A stretch of DNA of 64,000 nt from Tilletiaria anomala UBC 951. Its lineage: Eukaryota; Basidiomycota; Exobasidiomycetes; Georgefischeriales; Tilletiariaceae. The stretch's first letter is position 1. Each line of letters begins with the position of its first letter. The notes beneath the pieces were generated by a model. That model was not told the origin of the DNA, did not search any database, and saw only the letters and a program-made list of their open reading frames with translations. Location: contig NW_013547017.1 of assembly GCF_000711695.1 (NCBI RefSeq), forward strand, positions 186,001 through 250,000, read 5' to 3'. This document shows positions 46,380 through 56,965 of this stretch, in pieces. A program made the position numbers and the translations under genes.

Positions 46380-48806
46380 ATGACGTCCGTTGCCAGTGGG
46401 AGTGCTGTTTCACCAAGCGCAAACTCGCCAGTGACAAGCACAATACAGCTGCAGGCGCAGCTTCAGACTCCATCGCATTCACAATCAGGCACCAGCTTTC
46501 AACAGCAGCCGCAGCAGCATCGAGGTCAGTTGTCGACAGAGGACGAGGCGGATGGCGATGATGAAGACGGCGATGCGGAAGAGGAAGAGGACGACGAGGG
46601 TGCAGAGGGCGGCACGGACCTCCTGCAAGAGCATACCATCAAATCCGGGTATTTGTGGAAGAAGGGTGAAAAGAGAAAGGTGCGCATCAACAAACCAGCA
46701 GCTTTAAAGCATGCATGTGTCTGACATGGCCCCTTGCAGACCTGGAAAAAGCGGTGGTTCGTTCTGAGAGCATCCAAGCTGGCCTATTACAAGAATGAGA
46801 AGGTAAGCCAACGTCACTCCCGTCCAAGCGGCAGGAACGGTCCTCTGACAACTCTTTGTTGCCTGCTATTCAGGAGTACCAGCTACTTCGCTTGATCGAC
46901 ATGTCAGAAGTGCATGCGGTCGCCTCTGTCGAGCTAAAGAAGAACGAGAATTCCTTTGGCATCGTCACCCCGAAGAGAACGTACTACGTGAAAACAGGCT
47001 CTCGGAGGGATATGCAAGACTGGATCCAGCATCTCAACGATGTTAAGACGCAAATTGCGCAGTCTGCTACGCTGACGCAGGATTTGGCAAAGACGACGTT
47101 GAGCCCGATGACACAGCAGGACCCAACACAAGTCGCGGTCCCTGGAATTGGCGTCTTTCACTCTCCAGCGCAGCCACGGCCAATACCCAGCGGCTCTCGT
47201 ATGTCGCCGCCATTGGGAGCGGCTGCTTTCTCGCCTTTGACGGCAACTAGTGACAGCGACGTTTCAGAGGCCCAAAAGTTCGGTCTCAGCTACGCGAGCT
47301 CCTTTGGCCAATCAGTCCTGGGTAGCTCACCAGCGCGGACGACAGCTAGTGCTGGCCCTGTGCAAAGCACCGCAGACCGCCTCTCTAGCGGCGGCTATTC
47401 GCCTTCTACGAGTCATTCGGGTGCTGAAGGATCCGATCAGCGCTTGAACAGGTCGGCGAGCATGTCGCGACGCGATCGCTCGGTGAGCGAGAGCGGCGGC
47501 GAGCGGCTCACGCTACCAGGCCAAGCGACTTTCAGTGGCGGTGGTGCTAGCAGCGCTGCCGGGATGGTCAGCTCGTCGGAAGAGGAGGAAGAGTGGGACG
47601 AGGAGGAAGGTGCGGATCGGGCGATGCCGCTACCGGCTTTGGCTGCCGGCGGCATCACCTACGCGCCCACGAATTTGGATTTTGCCGAACAGGTCGCCAA
47701 GCAGCAGATGCCAGGGCAGTTGCCGGATCTTGGCAGCTCTCCCGCTGCACTGACCACAGCAGGAGCCGCGGCGAATGGAGCCAATGCTGGCGGCAGTGGC
47801 TCGGACTTTCTGCGTGACCCGAGCCGGGTCATCCTGCAAGGCTACCTCATGAAGCAGAGCAATCGGCGGAAACATTGGCGAAAGCGATGGTTCGTGCTCA
47901 CCAGCTCGAAGCTAATGTACACACGCAGTCACATGGTGCGTCCCTGATCAATCCGTTGTTTTGATCATTGAGAAGCTGAACACTAACACGTCCCTACACA
48001 CTGAAAACCACATCTTTGCGGCGGTGCAGGATGCGAAAGCACATCGGCAAATACCCGTCGCGTCTATCCTGGACGCGATTGAGTACGAGTCCAAAAAGGC
48101 AGCGAAGGACACTAGCAGCACCCTGTCTTCACCGACATCTGTAGTCAAGACGTTCAATTTTGGCTCGTTTGGAGAAGCTGGCGAGTCCTCTGCATATGGA
48201 GAAGGCGATGTAGAAGGCGAAGTACCTGGAAGCGGGCTTAGCGGGGCTTCAGGCACGGTTGGAGGGTCTGGTGGAAGCGGCGGAGGTGGGCTCGCAGGAT
48301 GCGGTGCACCGGCCATCGAGCGCCGGAACAGCGTGATTGCAGCAGCAGGCAGTGTCGCATCCTCGGTTGGCGCAGGTGTCGGCGCTGCGATCAGTGGCAG
48401 CGGCGTGGGCGGCAGCGGCAGGAAGCGCAAGGAGAACTGCTTCCGGATCATCACACCCAAGCGCAACTTCCTCATCTGCGCTCCAAGCGAGGAAGAGGAG
48501 ATCAAATGGCTCTCCACGCTGCAAACGCTCATCAGTCGCGTGCGAGACGCGCAGAATGAAAAGGAGCAGGAGCGGGACCGTCTTAAAAGGCAGCAGTCGC
48601 AGAAGGGCTCGCGGCTAATCGGAACAACGGTGCAGGGCTTCAATGTCGGCTCGCCGCTACCGCCCCCTGCGCATCAACAACAGCACCAACAACAATCTTC
48701 AGCTGCGGCGGGTAGTGCAGCTGTGTCCGTGCCCAAGCGGACGCGTTCGACGAACAACGCGCCCGCAAGCGCGCTGCCTGTCGAAGGCGAACAACAACGA
48801 TCGTGA
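46380..48806 (+). CDS. Tandem PH-domain protein with a split second PH domain
   Basis: Model: join(46380..46679, 46740..46802, 46874..47935, 48030..48806), 733 aa; all junctions GT-AG and phase 0. Residues 1-85 are Ser/Gln-rich and then strongly acidic (EDEADGDDEDGDAEEEEDDE). PH1 covers about 88-190: SGYLWKKGEKRK joins TWKKRWFVLRASKLAYYKN across intron 1, ending in DMQDWIQHL with the invariant Trp. PH2 starts near 436 (QGYLMKQSNRRKHWRKRWFV) and its C-terminal half (CFRIITPKRNFLICAPSEEEE, then KWL) is near 612-645; about 90 Gly/Ser-rich residues are inserted between. The K-x-W-(K/R)-x-RW pattern of both fits phosphoinositide binding, so a membrane-recruited adaptor is likely. A poly-Gln/Ser tail ends the protein. 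The first ATG of the open frame was used; the frame is open upstream without ATG. Confidence 0.85.
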
Positions 48807-49025
48807 TCACACCGAGCGAACATTTTCTTCCGTGCAAACATATCTACGCTTCACGTCTTGCTAATGAAAGTCACTCATCTTCCAATGAGAGTGGTACGCA
48901 CAATTGTATTCCCCTATTTCATTTGCTATATCGCCTTGCATCATGATCCTCATCTGCAACACTCTCGTTAAGGAAAATGCGCAGCTCTACACTTCGTCGA
49001 GTGTCAAACGCGTATACAGTAATTT
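48807..49025. other. Short 3' region between convergent genes
   Basis: 219 bases between the PH protein (+) and the GST-like gene (-); AT-rich, consistent with 3' ends on both strands. Confidence 0.4.
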
Positions 49026-49961
49026 CTATTGCTTTCCCACCTGTCTTTCCGCCAAGACCTTTTCTTGCCTTGTCTTCGCCGCCTTGTAGATGATATCCTC
49101 GTTGAATGTACTCTTCCAGCTCCGCCGCGTGCTGACGGCCTCCCACCACTGCGCCACCCGCGCAAATATGTCGTCGCCGCCCGTCAGCGCCTTGTGCACG
49201 TCTCCGCCTCCCAAGGGGTCGAGGATGCCTCTCTTGCTGAAGAAAATGAGGCGACCAATGAACGGCGCGATAGCAAGGTCCGCGAGAGTGTACTGCTTGC
49301 CGAATACGAAAGGTCCGCTGTCCTCACTTCCTGACGTAGGCGATAACCAGAGTTGGAAGGTCGAGATGGCGGAGAGGAGAGACGGGAGAGAGTCTGCCTT
49401 GCCTCGGTACAACAGTAATATCCAGGGCGGGCCAAAGATATGAGAGAATCGCTCGATGTAGTACCTCGCTTTTGCTCGCTCGACGGCACTGCATAACGCA
49501 CAACATCAAAAGTTCGAGGTCACTAGGGCGCTATATGAGATCCTTTCGCCAAGTCACGCGCCTCTTCGGCAGAAGCCCGGCCGATTGGTACTCCTCACCG
49601 ATGTACTCGGAAATGACGAGCGACTCGGGTAACTTTACGGTGCCCTTGTCTTTGGTGACGCCGCCGTTGTCGGCCGAGTCGGACGGGTTCAAGACGAGTA
49701 CGGGGACTTTGGAAGCAGAGTTGACTCTTTCGTTGTACACTGATGGCTTGTCGGCCAGGTCGACTGACATGCAGAAGCTATTAGAAACGTGGAGAACAGT
49801 ACTTCGTCAATGGTCTTCATAACCGAGAGTAAGCTGCAATGCTTTTGGAGAAACGCACTATCGTACCGGTCATACTTGACTCCAGCTTCCTCGAGCGCAA
49901 TCAAGCTGCGCTGAGCGTACGGACAGACTTTGGCAGTGTAAATGAGAGGTTGCTGGACCAT
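49026..49961 (-). CDS. Omega-like glutathione S-transferase
   Basis: Best in-phase model: complement(join(49026..49488, 49592..49763, 49859..49961)), 245 aa. The N-terminal thioredoxin-like domain has the omega-class active-site motif VCPYAQRSLIALEEAG (Cys rather than Tyr/Ser), then, across intron 1, DIDLADKPSVYNERVN and SKVPVLVLNPSD, and the glutathione-binding LPESLVISEYI. The C-terminal helical domain has RAKARYYIERFSHIF and the TLADLAIAPFIGRL box typical of GSTs. Omega enzymes reduce dehydroascorbate and glutathionylated substrates. The second junction is not clean: the natural protein reading continues to GLLPKRR, but joining there (donor at 49557) breaks the frame; the phase-preserving donor at 49591 removes about 12 residues that other GSTs keep. 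A non-canonical donor, a short lesion or a base-call error could explain this. Confidence 0.75.
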
Positions 49962-50770
49962 CTTGGAGAAGCAACTGTCAACTCGGTGCACTGCGCGCAC
50001 TTGGTGAGGACGAAAGACTTCACTCGAGGACCTTGGAGAGCTCGCTATATATGCCGAAGGGGAGTGTTGACATTCTGGTATGTACTCAGAAGAAGCGGCA
50101 ATCAAGTACCGGGCCGATTGTCGAAGATAGAACTACTTTGATCGTGCAAAGGGGATCATGGGGCCCGCAGCTGTGGAGCCAATACGAGAGGGAGAGGCGA
50201 TGACGACACAATTAAAGCCTATAACGACTCGGGGTCGACGATAAGGGGGCCGCATCATTTGGACGGCTGTAAAGGGGTTATCCCCGACGCCCGGCGCTAC
50301 GCCACGACATCACATAGCACACACTCTTGCGAAAGGCTGCACTTCACTTTGTAGCTAGACTCTTCAGGACGCCTGAACCCTACTTTGGGATGTCTTCCTA
50401 CTAGCGTCCGCGCACTGTCAGCGGAGGAAAGGAGGCTTGAGCGGGCGCAGGTAGAACGAACAGCACTTGACCTCTCTCCTTTCAGCACCAAAGCACCACA
50501 CCAACTCACCACCAACGCTTACGTATTGAAGTAGAGAAGCATCGGGTACTCTACTGGCTATTCCAATCAGCACACGTTGAACATCCAGCAGTTAGGTCAG
50601 CTCTGGAATACGCAGAACACAGGTGGAAAGCATATTCTACCTCACACCTTCAGCACGCGCGACCGTCGCCGCACCGCCATCCCGCTCGGTCATTGCATCG
50701 GGGGCAAAACTAGCTTCAATTGCAAGGTATACAAATAACTGCTTGCGATTCGATCTGAATCTCGATTGAC
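49962..50770. other. Divergent intergenic region between GST and AGM1
   Basis: About 0.8 kb with no recognised gene. A pyrimidine-rich leader with TATA-like AT patches lies near the AGM1 start. Confidence 0.4.
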
Positions 50771-52778
50771 ATGCTCATGCAAGACTCGATCGATCTCGCA
50801 TTGAAGATGACTACCGGCCTTCCCACCAAGCTGATCCTCAAGGCTTCCGCCGCCCACCCCAAGCCAGAAGGCGTCACATTCAGCTATGGCACCGCCGGCT
50901 TGCGCACCAAGTGAGCTCGATAGAGTGTATTGTGATGGTGACATACGAGTAACCGATCGCGCTGACTTTAGATACTTCTTCTTTGCAGAGCAGCAGTGCT
51001 GGACAGTGTATGCTTCCGCATGGGGTTGATCGGCGCTTTGAGAAGCAAGCGACTGCAAGGCAAGGTCGTCGGTCTCATGGTCACCGCCAGTCACAATCCA
51101 GAAGAAGTGAATGAAGGCAGGAGCCCGCCATGTTTGGGGCTATTGTTATTTTGATCTGACGTCTGGTACTTCTATAACTCTCTTAGGACAATGGAATCAA
51201 AGCAGTCGATTCTCGCGGCGAGATGCTCGAAGCTGCCTGGGAGCCGTTCTGCACACAGCTGGCCAATGCCTCAACCGACGATGAACTCATCTCCGTCCTC
51301 GAGTCCATCATTATCACATTCAAGATCGATCTCTCCATCCCAGCAACAGTTGTATACGGTCATGATACCAGGCCCTCGTCCCCGCATCTCGTCAAGGCCC
51401 TCGTCGATGGCCTTGTAGCTTTCGGCACGCAGCTCATTGATGCAGGACTCAAGACCACGCCGCAGCTGCATTACCTCGTCAAGGCGCACAATACAAAGGG
51501 CACGCCCGAAGCATATGGAGAACCGAGCGAGGAAGGCTATTACAAGAAGATCAGCCAGGCATACCTCAAACTTGTAGTAAGTTTGCACCAGAGCTGCTTG
51601 CCTGCAGGAATATGAGGTAGAGAATGCCGGGCGCCGGCTTAACTTTGCTTCACTTCTACCCTCGCGTAGGCTGGTAAACCATCACTATCTCCCCTTGTAG
51701 TCGACTGCGCAAACGGCGTTGGTGCACCAGCGCTGCTCGCAATCACCAAGTACATCGCAGCCGACGCACTTCCGGTTCGCATCCTCAGGACCTCCACCGG
51801 CGTTCAAGGCGCATTGAACAATGGCTGCGGCGCCGACTTTGTCAAGACGAATCAGCGCCTACCAATTGGGTTAGAAAAGGACGGCATCGAGGCCGGAGAT
51901 CGATTGTGCGCTTTCGACGGCGATGCAGATCGTTTGATTTATTTCTACTGCAACGGCCCGCCAAGCACCAAATCCAGCTTTCGCTTGCTGGACGGTGACA
52001 AGATCGCATCGCTGGCCACGGATTACATCTCGGAGCTTGTCAAGAAGGCAGACATCGACATTAAAGTCGGTTGCGTGCAGACCGCTTATGCGAATGGCAG
52101 CTCGACAAAATATCTCAAGCAGGTTTGTTTGCTAGCATTCTGTGGAATATCCACCCAGTAGACTGACCATGCGTGTGCTCCGTGGCATTTTGACAGCGCG
52201 TGCCCGTCACCTGCACACCCACTGGTGTAAAATATCTCCACCATGCGGCGGAAGCGTACGACATTGGGGTATACTTTGAAGCCAATGGGCACGGTACGGT
52301 GCTCTTTTCGCCCGAGGCGGTCCGTACCATCAAAGCAGCTCAGGCGTCACCCTCCTCGCCAGCAGCACAGGATGCGCTCGAGCAACTGGAACAGCTGACA
52401 GAGCTGATCAACCAGACTGTCGGAGATGCGATCTCCGACATGCTCCTCGTCGAGTTCATCCTCCGCGCACGGCAGTGGGGACCTGAGGAGTGGGATGGTG
52501 CGTACGAAGACCTGCCGAACAAGCTGCTCAAAGTCAACGTCAAAGATCGCAGCGCCTTCAAGACGACCGATGCGGAGCGGCGCCTGACTAGCCCGGCAGG
52601 CTTGCAGGAGAAGATCGATGAGCTGGTGGGCAAGTACAAAGGCGCAAGAAGCTTCGTCCGGCCTAGTGGCACCGAAGATTGCGTACGAGTCTATGCAGAG
52701 ACGGCGCTGGCTAGTGACCTCGATTCGCTCGCAAATGGGGTGGCCAAGCTAGTGCAGGAAAGCAGCGGGTCAACTTAA
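50771..52778 (+). CDS. PCM1: Phosphoacetylglucosamine mutase
   Basis: Model: join(50771..50910, 50989..51106, 51187..51576, 51670..52122, 52197..52778), 560 aa (yeast Pcm1 557); all junctions GT-AG and in phase. It interconverts GlcNAc-6-P and GlcNAc-1-P, the step before UDP-GlcNAc for chitin, N-glycans and GPI anchors. All four active-site loops are present: the phosphoserine loop VTASHNPEE joined by splicing to DNGIK; metal loop FDGDADR; sugar-binding FEANGHGT; and phosphate-binding RPSGTEDCVRVYAE. The opening block FSYGTAGLRTK is split by intron 1. The start used is the first ATG; a second in-frame Met at codon 3 and a third at codon 13 are possible. No signal peptide, so cytosolic. The gene should be essential, as in yeast. 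Confidence 0.95.
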
Positions 52779-53289
52779 AACTCGCATACACAAGGAAATC
52801 AAACTGGCGTACATGTCAAATACAAAAAGGAGTTGTGATCAAGCCGGAAACTATAGATAACGCCTTTCACATCGTCTGGTATAACCAGGAAGCCTGGCAA
52901 CGCTGGATCGCTCATTACTTGTAGCTTCTCTATCTCTGGCAGCCTCGCTGAATCGCATGCCGCTGCAATTGCCGCCTGAGGCCTGTTGGAGGGCTAGAGG
53001 CTATTAAAGACCATGTGGCCCAAGTTTCAATATATTCGGGTGTGGAAAGCGCTTCCTATGGTCATACGTAAAAAAAGCTCGCGTGATGTTGACGTAACAC
53101 ACCCAAGCGCACATTCAGGTTGGCAGTACGTCCCCGTCTCCACCTCCCCACCTCCCTGAGAATGACCAATGTAGCAATTCTGACCCGAGAGCCAGGAATC
53201 GAGTACCTGGCTGTCGAAGAAGCAATAGTAATAACACGGCACACGCAGCGAGCTTCCTCATCAACCCATAACCCGTCAGGTCAAACGCC
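52779..53289. other. Intergenic region, promoter of the membrane protein gene
   Basis: 511 bases between tandem plus-strand genes. No gene recognised. Confidence 0.4.
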
Positions 53290-55489
53290 ATGTCCTCCAG
53301 TAACGCTCGGAATCATGACTCCGTCCCCCTCTTGCATGCCGACGAGGACGAGGCGGACACCCGATTCACTATAGCTGAGGAGGTTGAAGTTCGCGAACAT
53401 CATGACCGAGGCGAGTCGTCATCCTCGGGAGCAGCAGGGCGCAGGATCTCAGCATCAGAATCGTCATTGGCAGGCGGAGGTTCAATAGGAGGCTATCGGT
53501 ATGAGATTCAAGACTCAGCGGGCGAGTCAGCATCGTCCTCTGCAAATGCCAAGTACCCTCCATTGCCGCCTTCGTATGACGACGTGATCCGAGAAAATCG
53601 CAACAAGACTTCCTTCTACTCCACTGTCAGCCAGCACATCTCCTCACTACCGCAATGCGTGCCGGAGGGATTGAGAGATAGCGCAAAGGAGGGTTGGAGA
53701 AAGCTCAAGATGTTGGTTTGGAAGCTGTGGCCTTCATCGAGGCTTGCACACACTTTCCTCATCCTTGCAGGCCTGTGGGTGCTTGTCGTGCTCACAGGCC
53801 CTTCTTTCGAAAGCTTCTCGTCTGGTGGCGACGCTGGCGTTGCTTGGAAGTGGGAGGATATCAAAGTACGTTATCACTGCTCAGATTGCTGCGATGCGCG
53901 CACCGCCTTGCTGAACAGCTTCATGATTTTGGCGCCTAGCCTTATGAGGAGCCGCCTTTGCCATTCAAAGGAGACGGAGAGATTCGCCAAAATGCAACTT
54001 GGACCCTTGAAGGCTGTGCCGCCGAGGCGGATCAATCTGGGTGGTTCTGGGGGACCTGGTGCTACTCCAAAACCAACTTTGAGCTCACCGTGCCGCCATC
54101 ATTCGGTGCGGGAGACAGGCTCTACATCCTTGCAGATCCGCCGCATGGCAATGTTCCGTCAAACGATCATCGGGGCACTGTGAGAGGGGTAGTCCGCTTC
54201 GTCGAGGAAAAGGAGGACAGGGGACCGGTAGGAGATGGGAAGGCACGGATCAAGGTGCACGTCAAAGCTCGATATTCCAAGGTGGCTGAGCGCTACTTTA
54301 GAGGTGTCACTGTTGCGCGGATAGGACTCGGCCGCTATGACGAAGGCATCGGCATTTACGTGAGTCTTGCGCCTGTCTTGAAAACATCACCCTACAGAGT
54401 TCTGAAAAGCCTGTTGGCCTCCTCATCTAGACCCGCCCTTCATTTCCGCATATGGGGCGGATTGGCCAACAGGAACCGCTTACGTTCGAAGTGATTATCA
54501 GGATCCCGAAGCATACACCAATCCCCCAGTTCGAAGTCACGACTAGTGCAATGGATGTTGTCGTTTTCGACGGCGATGCAGGTGATGCAACCTCAACTGA
54601 GACGTCCGCGCTTTCGTCTCGCCACTTTGACATTATTCATTCGGACCGGTCTACCAAGACGCATTTCGGCAACTTGTACATCTCGAGTGACGCTGGTCTC
54701 ATTGGTATTGGCAGAAGCCTCGGGCGGCCGCTGCGTGCCGACGGAACTGTCAAGCTGCACACCAAGACGGGAAATATTGCCATTGCCGGAGATGTGGCCG
54801 CACAGATGTTGGACTTCCGGAGTGAGAGCGGGGGCATCCGGCTGCTCAAGCACATTAAGGTGGAGGCATGGCGAGAAGGGACGCTGATGACGCAGGACGC
54901 TGTTATCTTTCTGGAGCAGGGCAGCCTGGTTCGAGGGACAACACTTGTTGCAAGTACGCAGAATGGAAGGATCGACAGCAACGGCCGGGGAATTGGCCGT
55001 GGCGTCTGGTACGCGAACCACAGCCTCAGCCTCACAAGTCAGACCGGGCACATTGGTGCCAACATTGGAGTGGAGAAACCGCAGGCGGCTGGCTTCAGAC
55101 CCAAGGAAGGTTTCCCCCGGAAGGTCACAGTGAAGACATCCACACTAGAGAGCAGCGTGGACATCGTCTATGTCGAGCAAGCCGACGACGTTCCGCTCGA
55201 TGTGGTAGCACATTCGGACAAAGGTGCAGTGAGCGTAGCGCTGCATCCGAACTTCGTCGGGAGCGTCCACCTGCAAGGCTCGTCCAGCAGCGATGCGGTG
55301 AATCCGAATCGGGGCAAAGGCCCAAAGGGACACGAGCGACACTTGGAGGTGAATAGGAAGAAAGAAGGCTGGTCCAAGTTTATGGCCGACGGCAAGATCT
55401 GGCGCGATAATGCAAAGGAGATCGGGGAGCAGTCTTCTGTTACAGTGACGACGTCGGTTGGGCGGGCCAAGCTGCGCTTTGACTCTTGA
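53290..55489 (+). CDS. Single-pass (type II) membrane protein with PPxY motif and repetitive beta-rich outer domain
   Basis: Model: join(53290..53865, 53940..54359, 54431..55489), 684 aa, all junctions phase 0. The first 150 residues are cytosolic by topology: acidic and Ser-rich, with YPPLPPSYDDVI at about 97-108, a good PPxY ligand for WW-domain (Rsp5/Nedd4-type) ligases, followed by a basic stretch. One hydrophobic helix at about 154-175 (TFLILAGLWVLVVLTG) is the likely membrane anchor, with no N-terminal signal. The remaining 500 or so residues contain predicted strands and repeated 'xxKTGNIAIxG', 'SESGGIRL', 'TQNGRID', 'TSQTGHIGANIG' units, the spacing seen in DUF4097-like adhesin or beta-helix proteins of fungi and bacteria. 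The function is unknown; a cell-surface or vacuolar-lumen domain is plausible. Confidence 0.8.
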
Positions 55490-55696
55490 ACCGGCCCCCG
55501 GCAAGTTCGCTCTGCCTATTGGCTTCTCGTTTCGTCGCTGCAAGCTCCTTCCCACACAAGCTCCTTCACTTGTATTTTTTCCAGCATTCATTCGCAAATG
55601 ATTCTTAGAGTAATTGAAGTTGGCAAATATGCGCAATGACAATGTGTACGATACTAATACAAGAGAGGCATGTTGCGCATTGACGCTGTACGCTCC

Positions 55697-56234
55697 TCAT
55701 GCCTCCGGGCCTTCACCTCCCGGGATGAGCTGCGGTCCGAAAGGTCATCCGTCAGTCTCGGTGCGCTTTCTTGGATGGAACAAAAATGAGCCAGTCAACA
55801 TACAATGCAGATGTTATTCCCATTCAACAATGTTTGCCCCAGTTTAGTCTTCTTTCTCCCCTCGGGTGTCGTCTCACTGCAAAGGCGAAGAATGTATCGG
55901 ATGAGCCTCTGTCATTCCAAAAGGGGGAGAGAGTAGATACTTCTCACAATTCGGTAACATCATCAAGCACCATGTCTGCGTTCAGAGGATGGAGGTAGAA
56001 AGACAACCTGGTCAACGCTTAAAGAGTCCTGTGTGCGCCACCACGATAGGCAGAGAAGAGTCAGGTAAATGGCCACTCACTGACGTAGTCATCGAATCCG
56101 AGCAGCGTGCCGACAAATTCGCGATTGGTCTTCATAACCACCCAGATGGAAGAGCCGATGCAGCGATCGATCAGCTCGAGAGGCAAGATTGAGCTAACGC
56201 CCCCGCCTGTTGGCGGTGCAGCTGCTGAAGACAT
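55697..56234 (-). CDS. LSM5: U6 snRNA-associated Sm-like protein LSm5
   Basis: Model: complement(join(55697..55729, 55804..55876, 55948..55975, 56081..56234)), 95 aa (human LSM5 91). LSm5 is part of the LSm2-8 ring on U6 snRNA and the LSm1-7 ring in mRNA decay. The Sm1 motif reads [20 protein letters not shown], followed by [14 protein letters not shown] and, across intron 1, [11 protein letters not shown], near-identical in order to human. Sm2 has [13 protein letters not shown] and the last exon gives [10 protein letters not shown]. The second exon is only 28 bases and the last 33 (ten codons plus stop). All donors are GTGAG/GTATG and all acceptors CAG. The start ATG 56234 gives a 17-residue Ala/Pro/Gly leader; an upstream in-frame Met at the head of a longer open frame is less likely. 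Confidence 0.93.
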
Positions 56235-56965
56235 GATATCTCGCTTGGCGCGGCTCTGCGCTGAGCTGTTAGCGGACACTAGGATGGGAGTGTCACACTC
56301 TCAGCTCTTCGCCCTTAACGTGTCACTGCAGTGAAGCGCAGATGTTCTGGACACGAAGCACGTTGGGAGAAATGCAACAGTATACACTAATGCATCGTGG
56401 TTGAGATGAAGAGGTTCAGACCAGAGTCGCGATGTTCATTCTCGGCCGATAAAATCGCCGCCTCTCGCTCATAATGAGACGCTCATCATAAACATCCTCC
56501 AGTGTCTCAACTGGTCATGGATCATGAAGATGATGTCGCGAATAGCCTCGACGGCAGAGTGACGCGAGCAGAACATGTCACGCCACAGACTGTCCCGAAT
56601 TACGCACTTTCAAATACTGTTACCACTGCATGTTCGAATTACAAGGAAATGCGCGACCAGCGCGCTAACTGATTATGCAGTGAGATTTCTTTTGGGGGGG
56701 GGTGAAGAAATGAAAGCATTGAATTGGCGTGTCAAGGAGTGTTGTGCGTGTTCGCAACAAATCGACTCAAGGTGTCACCTGGAGCATGCGTTGTGTTGTA
56801 TACCAGTAATGGTCCATTTAAGGTGTATCGAGCATGTTGTTCGTTCCATTGCAAAAAGGCCGTGATGGTGGGAAATTGTCCGTGTGCGTTCCATTGCAGA
56901 GACACCCGTCTCGATGTCCCAAAGAACCAAAAAAGAAAGTGCCCCAGTCGTCACCACCCCTGTCC
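56235..56965. other. Intergenic, no gene seen
   Basis: 731 bases between LSM5 and the esterase, both minus strand. A run of G (TTTTGGGGGGGGG) at 56691-56701 is the only notable feature. Confidence 0.45.
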
